This document shows positions 32,322-40,967 of a DNA stretch of 44,238 nt, piece after piece; the first letter of the stretch is position 1, and each line of letters begins with the position of its first letter. A program made the translations under genes and the position numbers. The notes below the pieces were generated by a model. It had not been told where the DNA came from, did no database searches, and worked only from the letters and a program-made list of their open reading frames with translations. Origin of the DNA: Candidatus Poseidonia sp. (lineage in GTDB: Archaea > Thermoplasmatota > Poseidoniia > Poseidoniales > Poseidoniaceae); assembly GCA_030827745.1 (NCBI GenBank), contig JAURDW010000008.1, forward strand, positions 1 to 44,238, written 5' to 3'.

Positions 32322-32972
32322 GTGAAGCGGCAAGAGAAAGCGGACCGTATCGCTGAACAGTTGGAAGCACTCTACCCTGTCATCCCGATTCCGCTGGACC
32401 ACGCAAACCCGTTTGAGTTGCTCGTGGCCGTCTTGATGAGCGCTCAAACCACCGACCTCAAAGTCAACGAGGTCACGCCCGCCCTCTTTGCAAAGGCCAG
32501 TTCGGCCGAGGCCATGGCCGGTCTCGATGTCGAAACCATTCTCGCCGACATTCGCCAAGTTGGCCTTGCGCCCACCAAAGCAAAAAACATCAAACGGCTC
32601 TCTGAGATGCTGGTCGAACGGCACGGCGGAGAGGTTCCCGCTTCGTTTGAGGCGCTTGAAGACCTCCCCGGCGTGGGGCACAAAACCGCCGGAGTGGTGA
32701 TGTCGCAAGCATTTGGCGTGCCTGCTTTCCCCATTGACACCCACATTCATCGCCTCGCAGCCCGCTGGGGCCTCTCAAACGGGACCAATGTTGAGAAGAC
32801 CGAACGGGACCTCAAGGCGGTGTTTCCTCGGGAAAAGTGGAACGACCTCCACCTGCAAATCATCTTCTTCGGAAGAGAGCACTGCCCCGCACGCTTTCAC
32901 GACCTCACGCAGTGCCCCATTTGTTCGTGGGCGGCCACCAAAAAGCGAATCCGAGAGGAAAGCAAGCGTTGA
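32322..32972 (+). CDS. nth: Endonuclease III-like DNA glycosylase/AP lyase with altered Fe-S ligand set
   Basis: 216 residues from GTG 32322, preceded by GGTGAGGTC. The HhH motif LPGVGHKTAG contains Lys121 and the conserved Asp139 lies in PIDTHIHR, matching Lys120/Asp138 of E. coli Nth, so glycosylase and lyase activities are expected on oxidised pyrimidines. The C-terminal cluster region has only C188-x9-C198-x2-C201 and no fourth Cys; the E. coli pattern is C-x6-C-x2-C-x5-C. The 4Fe-4S cluster may be absent or use a His (H187 or H193) ligand. Downstream of polX, suggesting a base-excision repair unit. Confidence 0.9.
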   Translation: MKRQEKADRIAEQLEALYPVIPIPLDHANPFELLVAVLMSAQTTDLKVNEVTPALFAKASSAEAMAGLDVETILADIRQVGLAPTKAKNIKRLSEMLVERHGGEVPASFEALEDLPGVGHKTAGVVMSQAFGVPAFPIDTHIHRLAARWGLSNGTNVEKTERDLKAVFPREKWNDLHLQIIFFGREHCPARFHDLTQCPICSWAATKKRIREESKR

Positions 32973-32975
32973 GTC

Positions 32976-33410
32976 TCAGAACAGGGAGAAACTCCGCCCG
33001 ACAACGCTTGTGAGCAGCACAACGGCCCCCAAGAGCAGAGCGATGCGCATGGCGACATGCTGACCGGTTTCTTCCTGGGCCTCCCGAACAAAGGCGTAAG
33101 CGAGCAAGGTCAACGAAGCGGTTTGAAGAATGGCCGCAAGAGCACCGAACACAGCGATTTGCGTGGCGTAGCCGTCCACGTCGTCCTTGTACTGGTCAGC
33201 TTCCTTTTCGCTGGTCAAATCATAATCCGAGACATCGGGTTGGGAAGAAGCCAAGGGAAGTTGCGCAAAGGTCGAAGCGACGACCAACAGCACCAAACCG
33301 ATCATCAGCCACTTCGGAAAAGAGTAGATGTTGCCTTTCGTCATGGCAGCAGCCGGCGGCTGATACGGCGAAGCGGCTTGGGCTGAAACGGGCGGAAGGG
33401 GCGGTTGCAT
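32976..33410 (-). CDS. Small membrane protein at the end of the archaellum operon
   Basis: 144 residues from ATG 33410 with GAGGT just upstream; six extra residues are possible from 33428. A Pro/Ala-rich cytoplasmic or exposed N-terminus (MQPPLPPVSAQAASPYQPP), a membrane segment (about 31-50), an acidic loop (EKEADQYKDDVDGY) and two more membrane segments (about 82-104 and 117-140). It starts 42 nt past the arlJ stop on the same strand. No recognised family; a link to motility rests on position only. Confidence 0.55.
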   Translation of the reverse strand: MQPPLPPVSAQAASPYQPPAAAMTKGNIYSFPKWLMIGLVLLVVASTFAQLPLASSQPDVSDYDLTSEKEADQYKDDVDGYATQIAVFGALAAILQTASLTLLAYAFVREAQEETGQHVAMRIALLLGAVVLLTSVVGRSFSLF

Positions 33411-33452
33411 GACCTCAAAACAACGCAAACGGGGTATGAATGTTGCCCGACG

Positions 33453-35255
33453 TTAGACACTGAAGATGCTGCTTGCACCCTCAAGAACCAACGCGGTCAC
33501 CAACGAGGCCAAGCCCGCAACCCATGTCAATTGAATCATCTGGCCGATGGCGCTGGTTCGTGTTCCACCGCGCAGTCGGGTAGCGATGGAGGAAACCGCC
33601 ACCACCTGCATCAAAACGAGGATGGAAACGATGATTTTGAACATTCGAATGTTATCGTCAACCGAGGAAGCATCTTCCATCACCGGCAGCGCAACCCCGC
33701 CACCAAATTCAGAGAGGGCGCCAACATCCGTGTCCGTTAATCCGGTGGCGACTCCCGCGATGGCTTCGCCCAACTGCAAAACGATGGCTGTTGTCACATT
33801 GAGAGAAGCCACGCTCGAAATGAGCAACCCGAGAGCCACGCCCCACATCGTGTTCGCCGAAAGCGCTCGACGGTTTCGCAACGAGAGCAGGTTTCCCACC
33901 GAGCGCGAAACCATTTCTGCGGTTTGAGCGGGCTTTCCAGAAGATTGGGCCCCTTCGATGTAAATGCGGGTGTATCGCGAAATCACGGCGGAATTGGTGT
34001 CGGCCGTGAAGTAATCCCAAGCACGGTCGGAATCGATGCGGGTGGAGAGCCGCTTCTCCAGCCGGTCGATGGAATTGTCCAGCATCCCGAAATCAATGCC
34101 TCGCAAGGCCTTGATCGTGGCCGATGGCTCGGCGGAACGGGCCTGTGCCGTGCCCCCGAGTGCCCGGATAAAGTCGGGATAGGTTTCGTCGCGCCGCTGG
34201 ATTTGGTTTTCTTCCCGGCGCACCATGGCGGCAGGAATCAAAAGAGGAGAAAACGGTACGGCGATGAACAGCAAGCCGAACTTGTCCCATTGAGCGGTTA
34301 AATCCTCCCAGACCCAAATCAAGGTCAAGGTGGCCAGGAGAGTCAAAGCCAACGCAACAACGCTCGAGAGAATGAGGGAGCGAAGGAAATTGATACGAAA
34401 CGGCGTATCAAGTTCGTCGCGTGCAAAGGTCAAGTCTTTGGGAATCGTTGCACGAAAAGCAAAAACGGCTCCGACTTGGATGAACAAAAACATCAACGAA
34501 GCCAGCAGCAAAAAACGCAACCGACTTGCTACTTCGATGGGCGTATCGTTGGACCCGCCCACTTCAAACAGAACGAGGTGGATGCCTGCAATCACCAAAC
34601 CAAACAGACCGGCGGTCACCAGGGAGACGTAGATTTCTTTCAGTGTATCGACCGACTCAAGACGTGTGTCGTACAGCGTGTTGTACTGCTCGGCGATGGT
34701 CTCCTGCTCAGAACGCATGAAATCGTCAATCGGCTGGCCGGCTTCGATGGAAAATGCCATTCGGTCGAGGAAATCGGACCACAACGGACTTGGGCTCTGA
34801 TGAGCCACAATCCGTGCGGCTTCGGGTAGCGAGGTGTGCCATTTGTCCACCAAGGTCTCAATGCGTTGAACTTCGGATGCCAGTTCCCCGTAATCTCGCA
34901 TTTGTTTGAGGATGTCAAAGATGGATTGAGCACCCACTTCGCCGATGGAGAGAATCCCCATCCTCGTGATGAACATGTGCATTTCTGCTTCGATGAGGGT
35001 GGCAGACCGTTGAACCTCAAGCAAAGGAAAAGAAATCGCCGCCACAGCAGCCATCAGGGTGAGCATCATCACGAAGAGCACCCCGGTGATGCCTGCGAAC
35101 AAAGCCCCGTCCGCCAACCCTCCGGTCAAAGCCACCAGCACAAGAGCGAGAAAAAACGTCACACCAACGATGGGAGCAACATAGAACGCCAAAAAGCGCG
35201 GCACCGGCATCTCCAACCGCCGAAGGGCGATTTGCCAGGTGGGCATTCGCTCCAT
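33453..35255 (-). CDS. arlJ: Archaellum platform protein ArlJ (FlaJ)
   Basis: 600 residues. Polytopic membrane protein of the GspF/TadC superfamily, with an N-terminal membrane pair (about 20-75), two GspF-like cytoplasmic helical regions (around FDILKQMRDYGELASEVQRI and ALGGTAQARSAEPSATIKAL), a central membrane block (about 215-335) and a C-terminal block from about 465. Together with ArlI it forms the base of the archaellum. The cytoplasmic stretch ALRGIDFGMLDN fits ArlJ text. The start follows arlI by 12 nt with AGGTGG upstream. Confidence 0.9.
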   Translation of the reverse strand: MERMPTWQIALRRLEMPVPRFLAFYVAPIVGVTFFLALVLVALTGGLADGALFAGITGVLFVMMLTLMAAVAAISFPLLEVQRSATLIEAEMHMFITRMGILSIGEVGAQSIFDILKQMRDYGELASEVQRIETLVDKWHTSLPEAARIVAHQSPSPLWSDFLDRMAFSIEAGQPIDDFMRSEQETIAEQYNTLYDTRLESVDTLKEIYVSLVTAGLFGLVIAGIHLVLFEVGGSNDTPIEVASRLRFLLLASLMFLFIQVGAVFAFRATIPKDLTFARDELDTPFRINFLRSLILSSVVALALTLLATLTLIWVWEDLTAQWDKFGLLFIAVPFSPLLIPAAMVRREENQIQRRDETYPDFIRALGGTAQARSAEPSATIKALRGIDFGMLDNSIDRLEKRLSTRIDSDRAWDYFTADTNSAVISRYTRIYIEGAQSSGKPAQTAEMVSRSVGNLLSLRNRRALSANTMWGVALGLLISSVASLNVTTAIVLQLGEAIAGVATGLTDTDVGALSEFGGGVALPVMEDASSVDDNIRMFKIIVSILVLMQVVAVSSIATRLRGGTRTSAIGQMIQLTWVAGLASLVTALVLEGASSIFSV

Positions 35256-35267
35256 GTCCCATCCACC

Positions 35268-36983
35268 TCACTTGTGATTGACCCCAACCCAGGTGTTGAT
35301 GGCACGGTCAAAGTGGTCCCATCCGTTGGAGTAATACAAGCCGAGGAGGTCGAAGACATCGTCGTAATGGGTGAGGTCTCGGTCGGCCATGCGTTGAATC
35401 GCATCGGCCCTCCGCAGCATTTCGTCGTAGATGTCCCGCTTGTTGGCAAAGCCCGCCATCGCGGCAATTTTGTTTTCCAAGAGGTGGGACTGGAACATCC
35501 CGCGGAAGTAATGCTTGTCCTTGACCGGGTCCCACTCGAACATACCACGGGTCAAGACCCCGTCGCTGTGCTTGTTGTACCCAATGACTTCGTCAATGCC
35601 GGTAATACGACGGGCAATGCCGCCGCCGGGGGCTTCCACGACTTCTTGGAAGATGGCGAAGTTCAGGTTGTCAAAGAAACGAATCGGGACGTTGATGGGG
35701 TCACCGGTAAACCGTTGAATCATCTTGACGATGGACGAGGCGTGGAAGGTGGCGATGACGGGGTGGCCCGTTTGCATGGCTTGGAAGGCCGTTGCCCCCT
35801 CAACACCACGAATCTCACCGATGATGATGTACCGAGGGCGACTTCGCAAGGCTGCTTTGAGCAGGTCGAACATCTCCACTCGGGAATCCTCGTTTTTGGC
35901 ATCTCGGGTGACGAGCCGCTGCCAAATCTTGTGACGGACTTTCACCTCAGGTGTGTCTTCAGCAGAGTAGATTTTCACGTTGTGATCGATAAACGGAAGA
36001 ATAGCGTTCAGCGTTGTTGTTTTTCCCGAAGCGGTCTCTCCGGACACCAAAACCGACATGCCGTACTCAAGACAAATCCAAATGTAAGCCGCTTGTTGGG
36101 CCGACATCGTCCCCCATTTGATGAGCTGAACCACCGAAATGGTTTCTTCAGCAAACTTACGGATGGTGAACGAAGGACCCAACATCGAGACGTCGTCGGA
36201 GAAGATGATGTTGATACGAGAGCCGTCCAAAAGGACACCGTCGATGATGGGCTTGTTGTCGGAAACCGGCCGGCCGATTCGCTCTGACATGGCGCGGAGG
36301 TAACGGGAGAGCAATTCCCGCTCACGGAAGCGAATGTTGGACGTCACCATCCCGAAGACTTTGTGATCCATGTGAATGTGTTTGAGGCCAACGGAGTGAA
36401 TGTCTTCAAGCATCTCGTCGGACAGGAGCGGTTCAAGTGGACCGTTTCGAATCAAATCGCGAATAACGACGTACGTCAACCGTTCCCGTTGGGCTTGAGA
36501 GACCGTGAGGCGCTTGTCATCCATACCCACCATTTCCCAAAGGCGGCCTTGGCGGCGAACGATGTTGCTCGCCTCGGAGTCAAGGACGGTGTAGCGCTCA
36601 ATCATTTGCTGGAGGATGTTTTCAAATTCGTTATCGGTGGTGAACGAAGGTGCGGTGGGGGCTTCCTGAAGCAAGGTTTCCACGAGTTCACGGCGGATGT
36701 TCTCCTCCTCTTCCGTGAGTTGGGGTTCCAAACCGAACCAAAGGACCGTCCCTCCGCCATCTTCGTCGGCTGGTGGCTCATAAATGTGGACAAAAATGGG
36801 TTCTTTCGTGACATAAATCAGGTTAAGAGGTCGTTGCTTTTTGGCGTCACGGTCAAGCGGACCGTAGTAAATCGGCCGAGACCCGTACCGCATTTCGAAG
36901 TCTCGCACCCACTCGGCCACGTGCGGGTACGCAGCCATGACGCCGTTGAGGTCGCCTTTTGCAAACCGTGGCTCGTCGCTCAT
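35268..36983 (-). CDS. arlI: Archaellum motor ATPase ArlI (FlaI)
   Basis: 571 residues from ATG 36983; an ATG two codons earlier (36989) lies only 2 nt after GGAGG, so 36983 with an 8-nt spacer is preferred. GspE-type ATPase: N-terminal domain, then Walker A GETASGKTTT near 311, Asp box, Walker B IIIGEIRGVEGATAFQAMQT and His box GHPVIATFHA. The text FSDDVSMLGPSFTIRKF is typical of the ArlI/GspE2 group. It powers filament assembly and rotation with ArlH and ArlJ. It follows arlH by 13 nt. Confidence 0.93.
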   Translation of the reverse strand: MSDEPRFAKGDLNGVMAAYPHVAEWVRDFEMRYGSRPIYYGPLDRDAKKQRPLNLIYVTKEPIFVHIYEPPADEDGGGTVLWFGLEPQLTEEEENIRRELVETLLQEAPTAPSFTTDNEFENILQQMIERYTVLDSEASNIVRRQGRLWEMVGMDDKRLTVSQAQRERLTYVVIRDLIRNGPLEPLLSDEMLEDIHSVGLKHIHMDHKVFGMVTSNIRFRERELLSRYLRAMSERIGRPVSDNKPIIDGVLLDGSRINIIFSDDVSMLGPSFTIRKFAEETISVVQLIKWGTMSAQQAAYIWICLEYGMSVLVSGETASGKTTTLNAILPFIDHNVKIYSAEDTPEVKVRHKIWQRLVTRDAKNEDSRVEMFDLLKAALRSRPRYIIIGEIRGVEGATAFQAMQTGHPVIATFHASSIVKMIQRFTGDPINVPIRFFDNLNFAIFQEVVEAPGGGIARRITGIDEVIGYNKHSDGVLTRGMFEWDPVKDKHYFRGMFQSHLLENKIAAMAGFANKRDIYDEMLRRADAIQRMADRDLTHYDDVFDLLGLYYSNGWDHFDRAINTWVGVNHK

Positions 36984-36996
36984 ATCCATGGCCTCC

Positions 36997-37734
36997 TCAG
37001 CTCACCGCCGTGATGTCAACGATGAAGCCCATGGCGGGCTCAACACGCCACCCAATGGATGTTTGAATGGGGCCTGCGGCCCGCAAGAATCGGGTGATGA
37101 CGATGTTCCGCTTGATCTCGCCGCCGATCATGGCGTTCTCAAGGTCAAGCACAACTTCGGCTGAGGCGCGCAGCGAATGAAGCAGCGATGCGTCCATTTC
37201 CTCGGGGTCAGCGCAGAGCATGAAGGAGCGTCCATCAGAGGCGATTTTTCGAAACTGCTGGATGAGGGCGACGTGGTCGGCCTTTGTGCCTTCGGTTGGC
37301 ATCAAGGAACTGGCTGAATCCAGAACGATAACATCGGCTGCTTGAACGGCTGGGCTGGCGAGTACGTCGCCCAACGACACATCGCCTCGGGCGTCCGCCA
37401 CGGTGCCGTAGCGGCTCAAGACCATGACCTGACCTCTGCGGATGGCTTCGGTCATGCCGTAGCCGATGCTTTCGGTCTGCTCAATCCAACCCCGAGTCGT
37501 CAGTTCCGTGGTGATGACCAAAACCTTCACACCGTTTTCGACCATCCCGTGAACCAATCGTTGTGAGATGAGGGATTTCCCCGCACCGACCTTCCCTTGA
37601 AGGAGGTACAACGACCGGTTCGGCATTCGAAGCCCCATCGAGTCGGCCAGAGAGTCTGTTTCAACCTCAAAGGGAAAACCGTCTTCCACAGGTTTGTGAG
37701 CGATTTCAAACGGACTTTCTTCAGGAAAATGCAT
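36997..37734 (-). CDS. arlH: Archaellum regulatory ATPase ArlH (FlaH)
   Basis: 245 residues. RecA/KaiC-like fold with Walker A GKVGAGKS (47-54) and Walker B VIVLDSASS near 135. The length and catalytic text match ArlH, which binds ATP, forms a ring and stacks on ArlI. It overlaps the end of arlG by 14 bp and has GGAGGTGAG before the ATG, a strong site for coupled translation. No KaiC-type second domain. Confidence 0.92.
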   Translation of the reverse strand: MHFPEESPFEIAHKPVEDGFPFEVETDSLADSMGLRMPNRSLYLLQGKVGAGKSLISQRLVHGMVENGVKVLVITTELTTRGWIEQTESIGYGMTEAIRRGQVMVLSRYGTVADARGDVSLGDVLASPAVQAADVIVLDSASSLMPTEGTKADHVALIQQFRKIASDGRSFMLCADPEEMDASLLHSLRASAEVVLDLENAMIGGEIKRNIVITRFLRAAGPIQTSIGWRVEPAMGFIVDITAVS

Positions 37735-38209
37735 TGACTCTCACCTCCGCATTGGTGGTGGCCGAGTGGGTGTACCCGTTCACAAGTTCTGAAACGCCGA
37801 CAAAGTACACCGAGATGTCTTCGCCGTCGGAATAGGACCAGGTGCCGCTTAAAACGACCTCGAGGAGGTCGCCTGGATTCCATGCTGTACCGCTTGGCAG
37901 CACGGATTCCGTGCTTGACGTCGGTGAAGCGCCATCGATCAACACCTCGTAGTTCGAGGTGTCCAAATCGTAACTGCCCGTGTTCAAAAAGTACAGCGTG
38001 ATGGTGTTGGCCGTCGTGTTGTACGCCACCATGGCGGGGTCACCTGCCAAAGCAACGCTGACATCGTCTTTGTCGTTGGAGGCCCGCTCATTGATTTGAA
38101 CCACGCGAACCGCATCACTCCATTCTGAGAGAAGCAACGCACTGGCGCCCCCAGATATCAGCAACGCTGTGATGAGCATGATCATCGAAGAAGCACCTCC
38201 GTCCGCCAT
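37721..38209 (-). CDS. arlG: Archaellum stator protein ArlG (FlaG)
   Basis: 162 residues. One N-terminal membrane helix (about 7-27, ASSMIMLITALLISGGASAL), then an extracytoplasmic beta sandwich (NTITLYFLNTGSYDLDTS). This matches ArlG, which caps ArlF filaments linking the motor to the cell envelope. The start lies 4 nt after the arlF stop, and the end overlaps arlH. The central NTGS strand is the shared ArlF/G signature. Confidence 0.85.
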   Translation of the reverse strand: MADGGASSMIMLITALLISGGASALLLSEWSDAVRVVQINERASNDKDDVSVALAGDPAMVAYNTTANTITLYFLNTGSYDLDTSNYEVLIDGASPTSSTESVLPSGTAWNPGDLLEVVLSGTWSYSDGEDISVYFVGVSELVNGYTHSATTNAEVRVNAFS

Positions 38210-38213
38210 ACCA

Positions 38214-38858
38214 TCACCACAACCTGTGCGCCACCGAGGTCGGACCCACCGAGAGCGTCATGCGTTCATCACCCGGAAGACCGGTATCAAACCAATCGAG
38301 GAAGACGGTCTCTCCGGAAAACCAAAGATTCGTCAACGGGGGGTTGTAAATGGACGAAAATTGCGTCGCATTTTGCCCGTCGAGGAAAACCCAGACGTCG
38401 TCGTGGTTGATGGTGGTCGACCCGGTGTTGGTCACGTTGGCGTAAAGGACGTTGCCGAGAACAGCGTTCAGCGTAGCGGAGGTGGAGGGGCTGCCCCCAC
38501 CGTTGACGGTCAAACTTGGGAGCGAAGAGTAATTTCCGTGGCTGGTGATCACCACAGAAACAATGGCTCCTGTCCCGTTGATCGTGTAGGTGGCTGAAAA
38601 GCCCCCGGTTCCGCTCGTGGCTTCAATCGTGCCCCCGCTGCTGTACCCTGTTCCACCGCCGGCAATCGTCACATCGACCACCGCCCCGGTGTAAATGACC
38701 GCATCGTCAATGCTGAGAGACGGTGCTGGTTCGTCGGCGTTTTCAATTCGGTCAACACCCGAATCAATCTGCAACGAAATGGCCTGATAGGCCATGGAAA
38801 AAACGACCAGCATCGACATGCCAATCACCAATCCACCAACACCGACCGAAGCGCCCAT
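38214..38858 (-). CDS. arlF: Archaellum stator protein ArlF (FlaF) with an inserted Gly/Ser/Thr-rich module
   Basis: 214 residues from ATG 38858, one nt past the preceding stop; longer than the usual 130-150. The N-terminal helix (about 8-28, GGLVIGMSMLVVFSMAYQAI) and C-terminal beta sandwich (YANVTNTGSTTINHDDVWVF) are typical of ArlF. Between its first strand (SLSIDDAVIYTG) and the NTGST strand, residues about 58-130 form an extra repeat-like module of the GxGY type (GGGTGYSSGGTIEATSG, then SHGNYSSLPSLTVNGGGS), which resembles repeats of tail fibres and large surface proteins. ArlF binds the S-layer in known archaea, so the module may contact the envelope. Confidence 0.85.
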   Translation of the reverse strand: MGASVGVGGLVIGMSMLVVFSMAYQAISLQIDSGVDRIENADEPAPSLSIDDAVIYTGAVVDVTIAGGGTGYSSGGTIEATSGTGGFSATYTINGTGAIVSVVITSHGNYSSLPSLTVNGGGSPSTSATLNAVLGNVLYANVTNTGSTTINHDDVWVFLDGQNATQFSSIYNPPLTNLWFSGETVFLDWFDTGLPGDERMTLSVGPTSVAHRLW

Positions 38859-38859
38859 C

Positions 38860-39720
38860 TCACTCTTCACCCCGAAGCACGTGGAGTTGACGCCACGAGG
38901 AAACCAACGCTGAGAACACCAACAGATGGCGGTGTGGCAGGTGGTCTTCAAGGGCCGTTTCCGGCTCGCCAGGTTCTGCGAGTTGCACGATGGCCATCAG
39001 GGCTTGCCCTTCCTCTTGGGTGAGCATGCCCGAATCGATGGCTTTCTGCGTGAAACTCACGGCGGCCATGCCGGACATGTGGTCGAGCAAGAGCGCTGCC
39101 ACGGTGGGCGCACCCGTACTCGACTGAGCGTTGCCTGAACCGCTTGAACGGGGAGCCGTCAAGAACGGGTTGGCCGCCAAGGCTTGCGCCTCGTACAACT
39201 CAACCAGCTGACCTTGGTCGTCTTCCATCATTCTCGATGCCCCGCCGACCTCAACCACTTGACCGCTTGCGGTGATGATTCGGTCGCCTGAAGCGCTGTC
39301 GGCATCCGACTCGTCTTCGTCCACTCCTGCCGAGGTCTCGTCGCCCGAAGCGGGTGCAACCTGGGTTGTGGTCTCTTCGAGTCGGTGTTCAACCATCCGC
39401 AGCACGTCTTCCACCATGTCCAAGCGGCTGCTGATGAGCCGCTCCAGACCCGAGGTGTCAACGGTCGCCGGTGCGGCAGGCACCGATGGTGCGGCGGGAG
39501 CGAGCGAGGCGGCCACGTTGGGCACGCTCTGCTGGCTGTTGATCCGAGCACGTGTTGGTCCGGGGGAAATCGTCCACGCATCCTCTTCCGTGAGCATGCC
39601 CTGTTCGGGGAACGGCACCTGTTCAATGGCCACGTTGGCCAAAATTTTCAGGCGCTCTTCGCTCAAGGTTTGGTCAGCGCTTTTTGATCCTCCAGAGTTT
39701 CCACTGAATGGCCAAGCCAT
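38860..39720 (-). CDS. Archaellum operon protein in the ArlC/D/E position, not recognised
   Basis: 286 residues from ATG 39720 with GGAGG 7 nt upstream; an earlier start (39747) is possible but poorer. Soluble, no signal peptide. N-terminal part MAWPFSGNSGG, a Pro/Ala-rich linker, a short helix (ISSRLDMVEDVLRMVEHRLE, about 105-125), an acidic Asp/Glu/Ser linker, and an alpha-helical C-terminus (about 205-286). I do not see the conserved WI-containing ArlC/D/E motif. Position between archaellins and arlF matches arlC/D/E genes of other euryarchaea, which link the motor to chemotaxis; a similar role is an inference. Confidence 0.65.
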   Translation of the reverse strand: MAWPFSGNSGGSKSADQTLSEERLKILANVAIEQVPFPEQGMLTEEDAWTISPGPTRARINSQQSVPNVAASLAPAAPSVPAAPATVDTSGLERLISSRLDMVEDVLRMVEHRLEETTTQVAPASGDETSAGVDEDESDADSASGDRIITASGQVVEVGGASRMMEDDQGQLVELYEAQALAANPFLTAPRSSGSGNAQSSTGAPTVAALLLDHMSGMAAVSFTQKAIDSGMLTQEEGQALMAIVQLAEPGEPETALEDHLPHRHLLVFSALVSSWRQLHVLRGEE

Positions 39721-39768
39721 TGTAAAACCTCCAATCCAAGAGATCACCGAAGTGATTTCTTGGAGGAA

Positions 39769-40359
39769 TCAAACAACGAGTGCTCCGCCAGCAGTTTCGT
39801 CAACAACCATCGTCTCGAAGGTGGTACCACCGTTCGCAACGTGCAGGTAGAGTTGAACTTCTCCAATTGGCCCTGCGGCTGTTCCAGAGTTCGCAGAGCA
39901 GTCGTCCCAATCGGTACCACCAGAGCCATCAACGACCGCCTGGTAAGAAGTACCGGGGGAAAGGGTGTTGGCCGTTGCGAGGGCTGAACCGTCGAATTGG
40001 GTGAACGAAATTTCCGTCCCACCGACACCTTGGGTGTTGCCGTTAGCGCAGAACATCTGGTAGGAGATGTCCGTGATGATGAGGGCATCGCTTCCGGGAG
40101 CCAACGAGATGAACAACAAGTAGTCGTCACCCGGAGTGGTTGTGTCAACAAACGCCGTGTCGATGAACAGTTTTCCTGCCATGTTGTCAGCGGTATCGTC
40201 GCCCGTGGTTTGGGCATTCTGTTGCAACTTTTCAGCCGTCTGAATGATGACGGCGGCAGCGACAGCAGCGACGAGGATGAGCGCGATGAACACGATCATG
40301 GCGCCAATGCCGATGGCTGCAAGTTGGTCGTTGTTTTCTTCAGTGCGATTGGACTTCAA
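39769..40359 (-). CDS. arlB2: Archaellin, second copy (ArlB2)
   Basis: 196 residues starting at TTG 40359, which overlaps the stop of arlB1 as TTGA and has GGTG 6 nt upstream. The class III signal peptide is followed by the hydrophobic AAIGIGAMIVFIALILVAAV helix shared with ArlB1, then a globular beta domain with two cysteines (MFCANG and DDCSANS). Archaellins are processed after the basic or acidic stretch and polymerised into the filament. The two archaellins are nearly identical through about residue 50 and diverge after it. Confidence 0.93.
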   Translation of the reverse strand: MKSNRTEENNDQLAAIGIGAMIVFIALILVAAVAAAVIIQTAEKLQQNAQTTGDDTADNMAGKLFIDTAFVDTTTPGDDYLLFISLAPGSDALIITDISYQMFCANGNTQGVGGTEISFTQFDGSALATANTLSPGTSYQAVVDGSGGTDWDDCSANSGTAAGPIGEVQLYLHVANGGTTFETMVVDETAGGALVV

Positions 40360-40910
40360 ATGACCACCGCCCCTGCAGTAACATCTCCGCCGTAGTTCAA
40401 GACTTCGTAGGTTTGGCCTCCGCCACCTGCTTGAAACAGAATTGTGTGTTCAGCGTTTGCCGTTGGTTGGCAAGTGGCAGCAGCTGCCAGACCTGAAAGC
40501 GTCGTCATGTAGGTTTTTCCTGCTTCAATGGTCGTTGCAGCACCGGTGTCACCAACCTCGTGTGTGGTGGCAGTCGTCGGGAAGGACCCTTGATTCTTGC
40601 CCCCATTGCAGACGATTGCCCAACCGATATCACCGGTTGGAACGTCATCCGAGCCGGGTGCCAGTTCAAACGTCACGTCCAAGGAGGACCCTGACGCAAC
40701 GATGACACCCAACACGGAGAGTCGGGCTGCCATCTTGTCGGTTGTGTCCTGACCTGTGGTCTGTGCGTTCTGCTGCAGCTTTTCTGCCGTCTGAATAATG
40801 ACAGCAGCAGCCACTGCTGCGACCAAGATCAGCGCAATGAACACAATCATTGCCCCAATACCGATGGCCGCAACGTTGTCGCGGTTTTCGTTCTTCATTT
40901 CTTTCTTCAT
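40356..40910 (-). CDS. arlB1: Archaellin, first copy (ArlB1)
   Basis: 184 residues from ATG 40910; ATG 40922 and 40898 are alternatives, but only 40910 has GGTGA with 5-nt spacing. The N-terminus MKKEMKNENRDN precedes the archaellin helix AAIGIGAMIVFIALILVAAV and LQQNAQTTG, then a beta domain with Cys in IVCNGGKN and in ATCQPTAN. It follows the coiled-coil gene by 57 nt, a gap that contains a small hairpin. Together with arlB2 it forms the filament. Confidence 0.93.
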   Translation of the reverse strand: MKKEMKNENRDNVAAIGIGAMIVFIALILVAAVAAAVIIQTAEKLQQNAQTTGQDTTDKMAARLSVLGVIVASGSSLDVTFELAPGSDDVPTGDIGWAIVCNGGKNQGSFPTTATTHEVGDTGAATTIEAGKTYMTTLSGLAAAATCQPTANAEHTILFQAGGGGQTYEVLNYGGDVTAGAVVI

Positions 40911-40938
40911 GTTTTTCACCATTTTTTTGTTTTTGTCC

Positions 40939-40952
40939 CCCGCCTCTGCGGG
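40939..40952. promoter_or_regulatory. GC hairpin before arlB1
   Basis: CCCGC at 40939-40943 pairs with GCGGG at 40948-40952 around a 4-nt loop, between the coiled-coil gene and arlB1. A T-rich run follows on the plus strand, so A-rich sequence follows on the transcript strand. It could protect the abundant archaellin RNA end or reduce read-through. Confidence 0.4.
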
Positions 40953-40967
40953 TGGAATGGGATGCGG

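Noticed and set aside
34836-36287. Plus-strand frame of 483 codons opposite arlJ/arlI
   Set aside because: Antisense to the Walker motifs of ArlI and to ArlJ; no recognisable domain.
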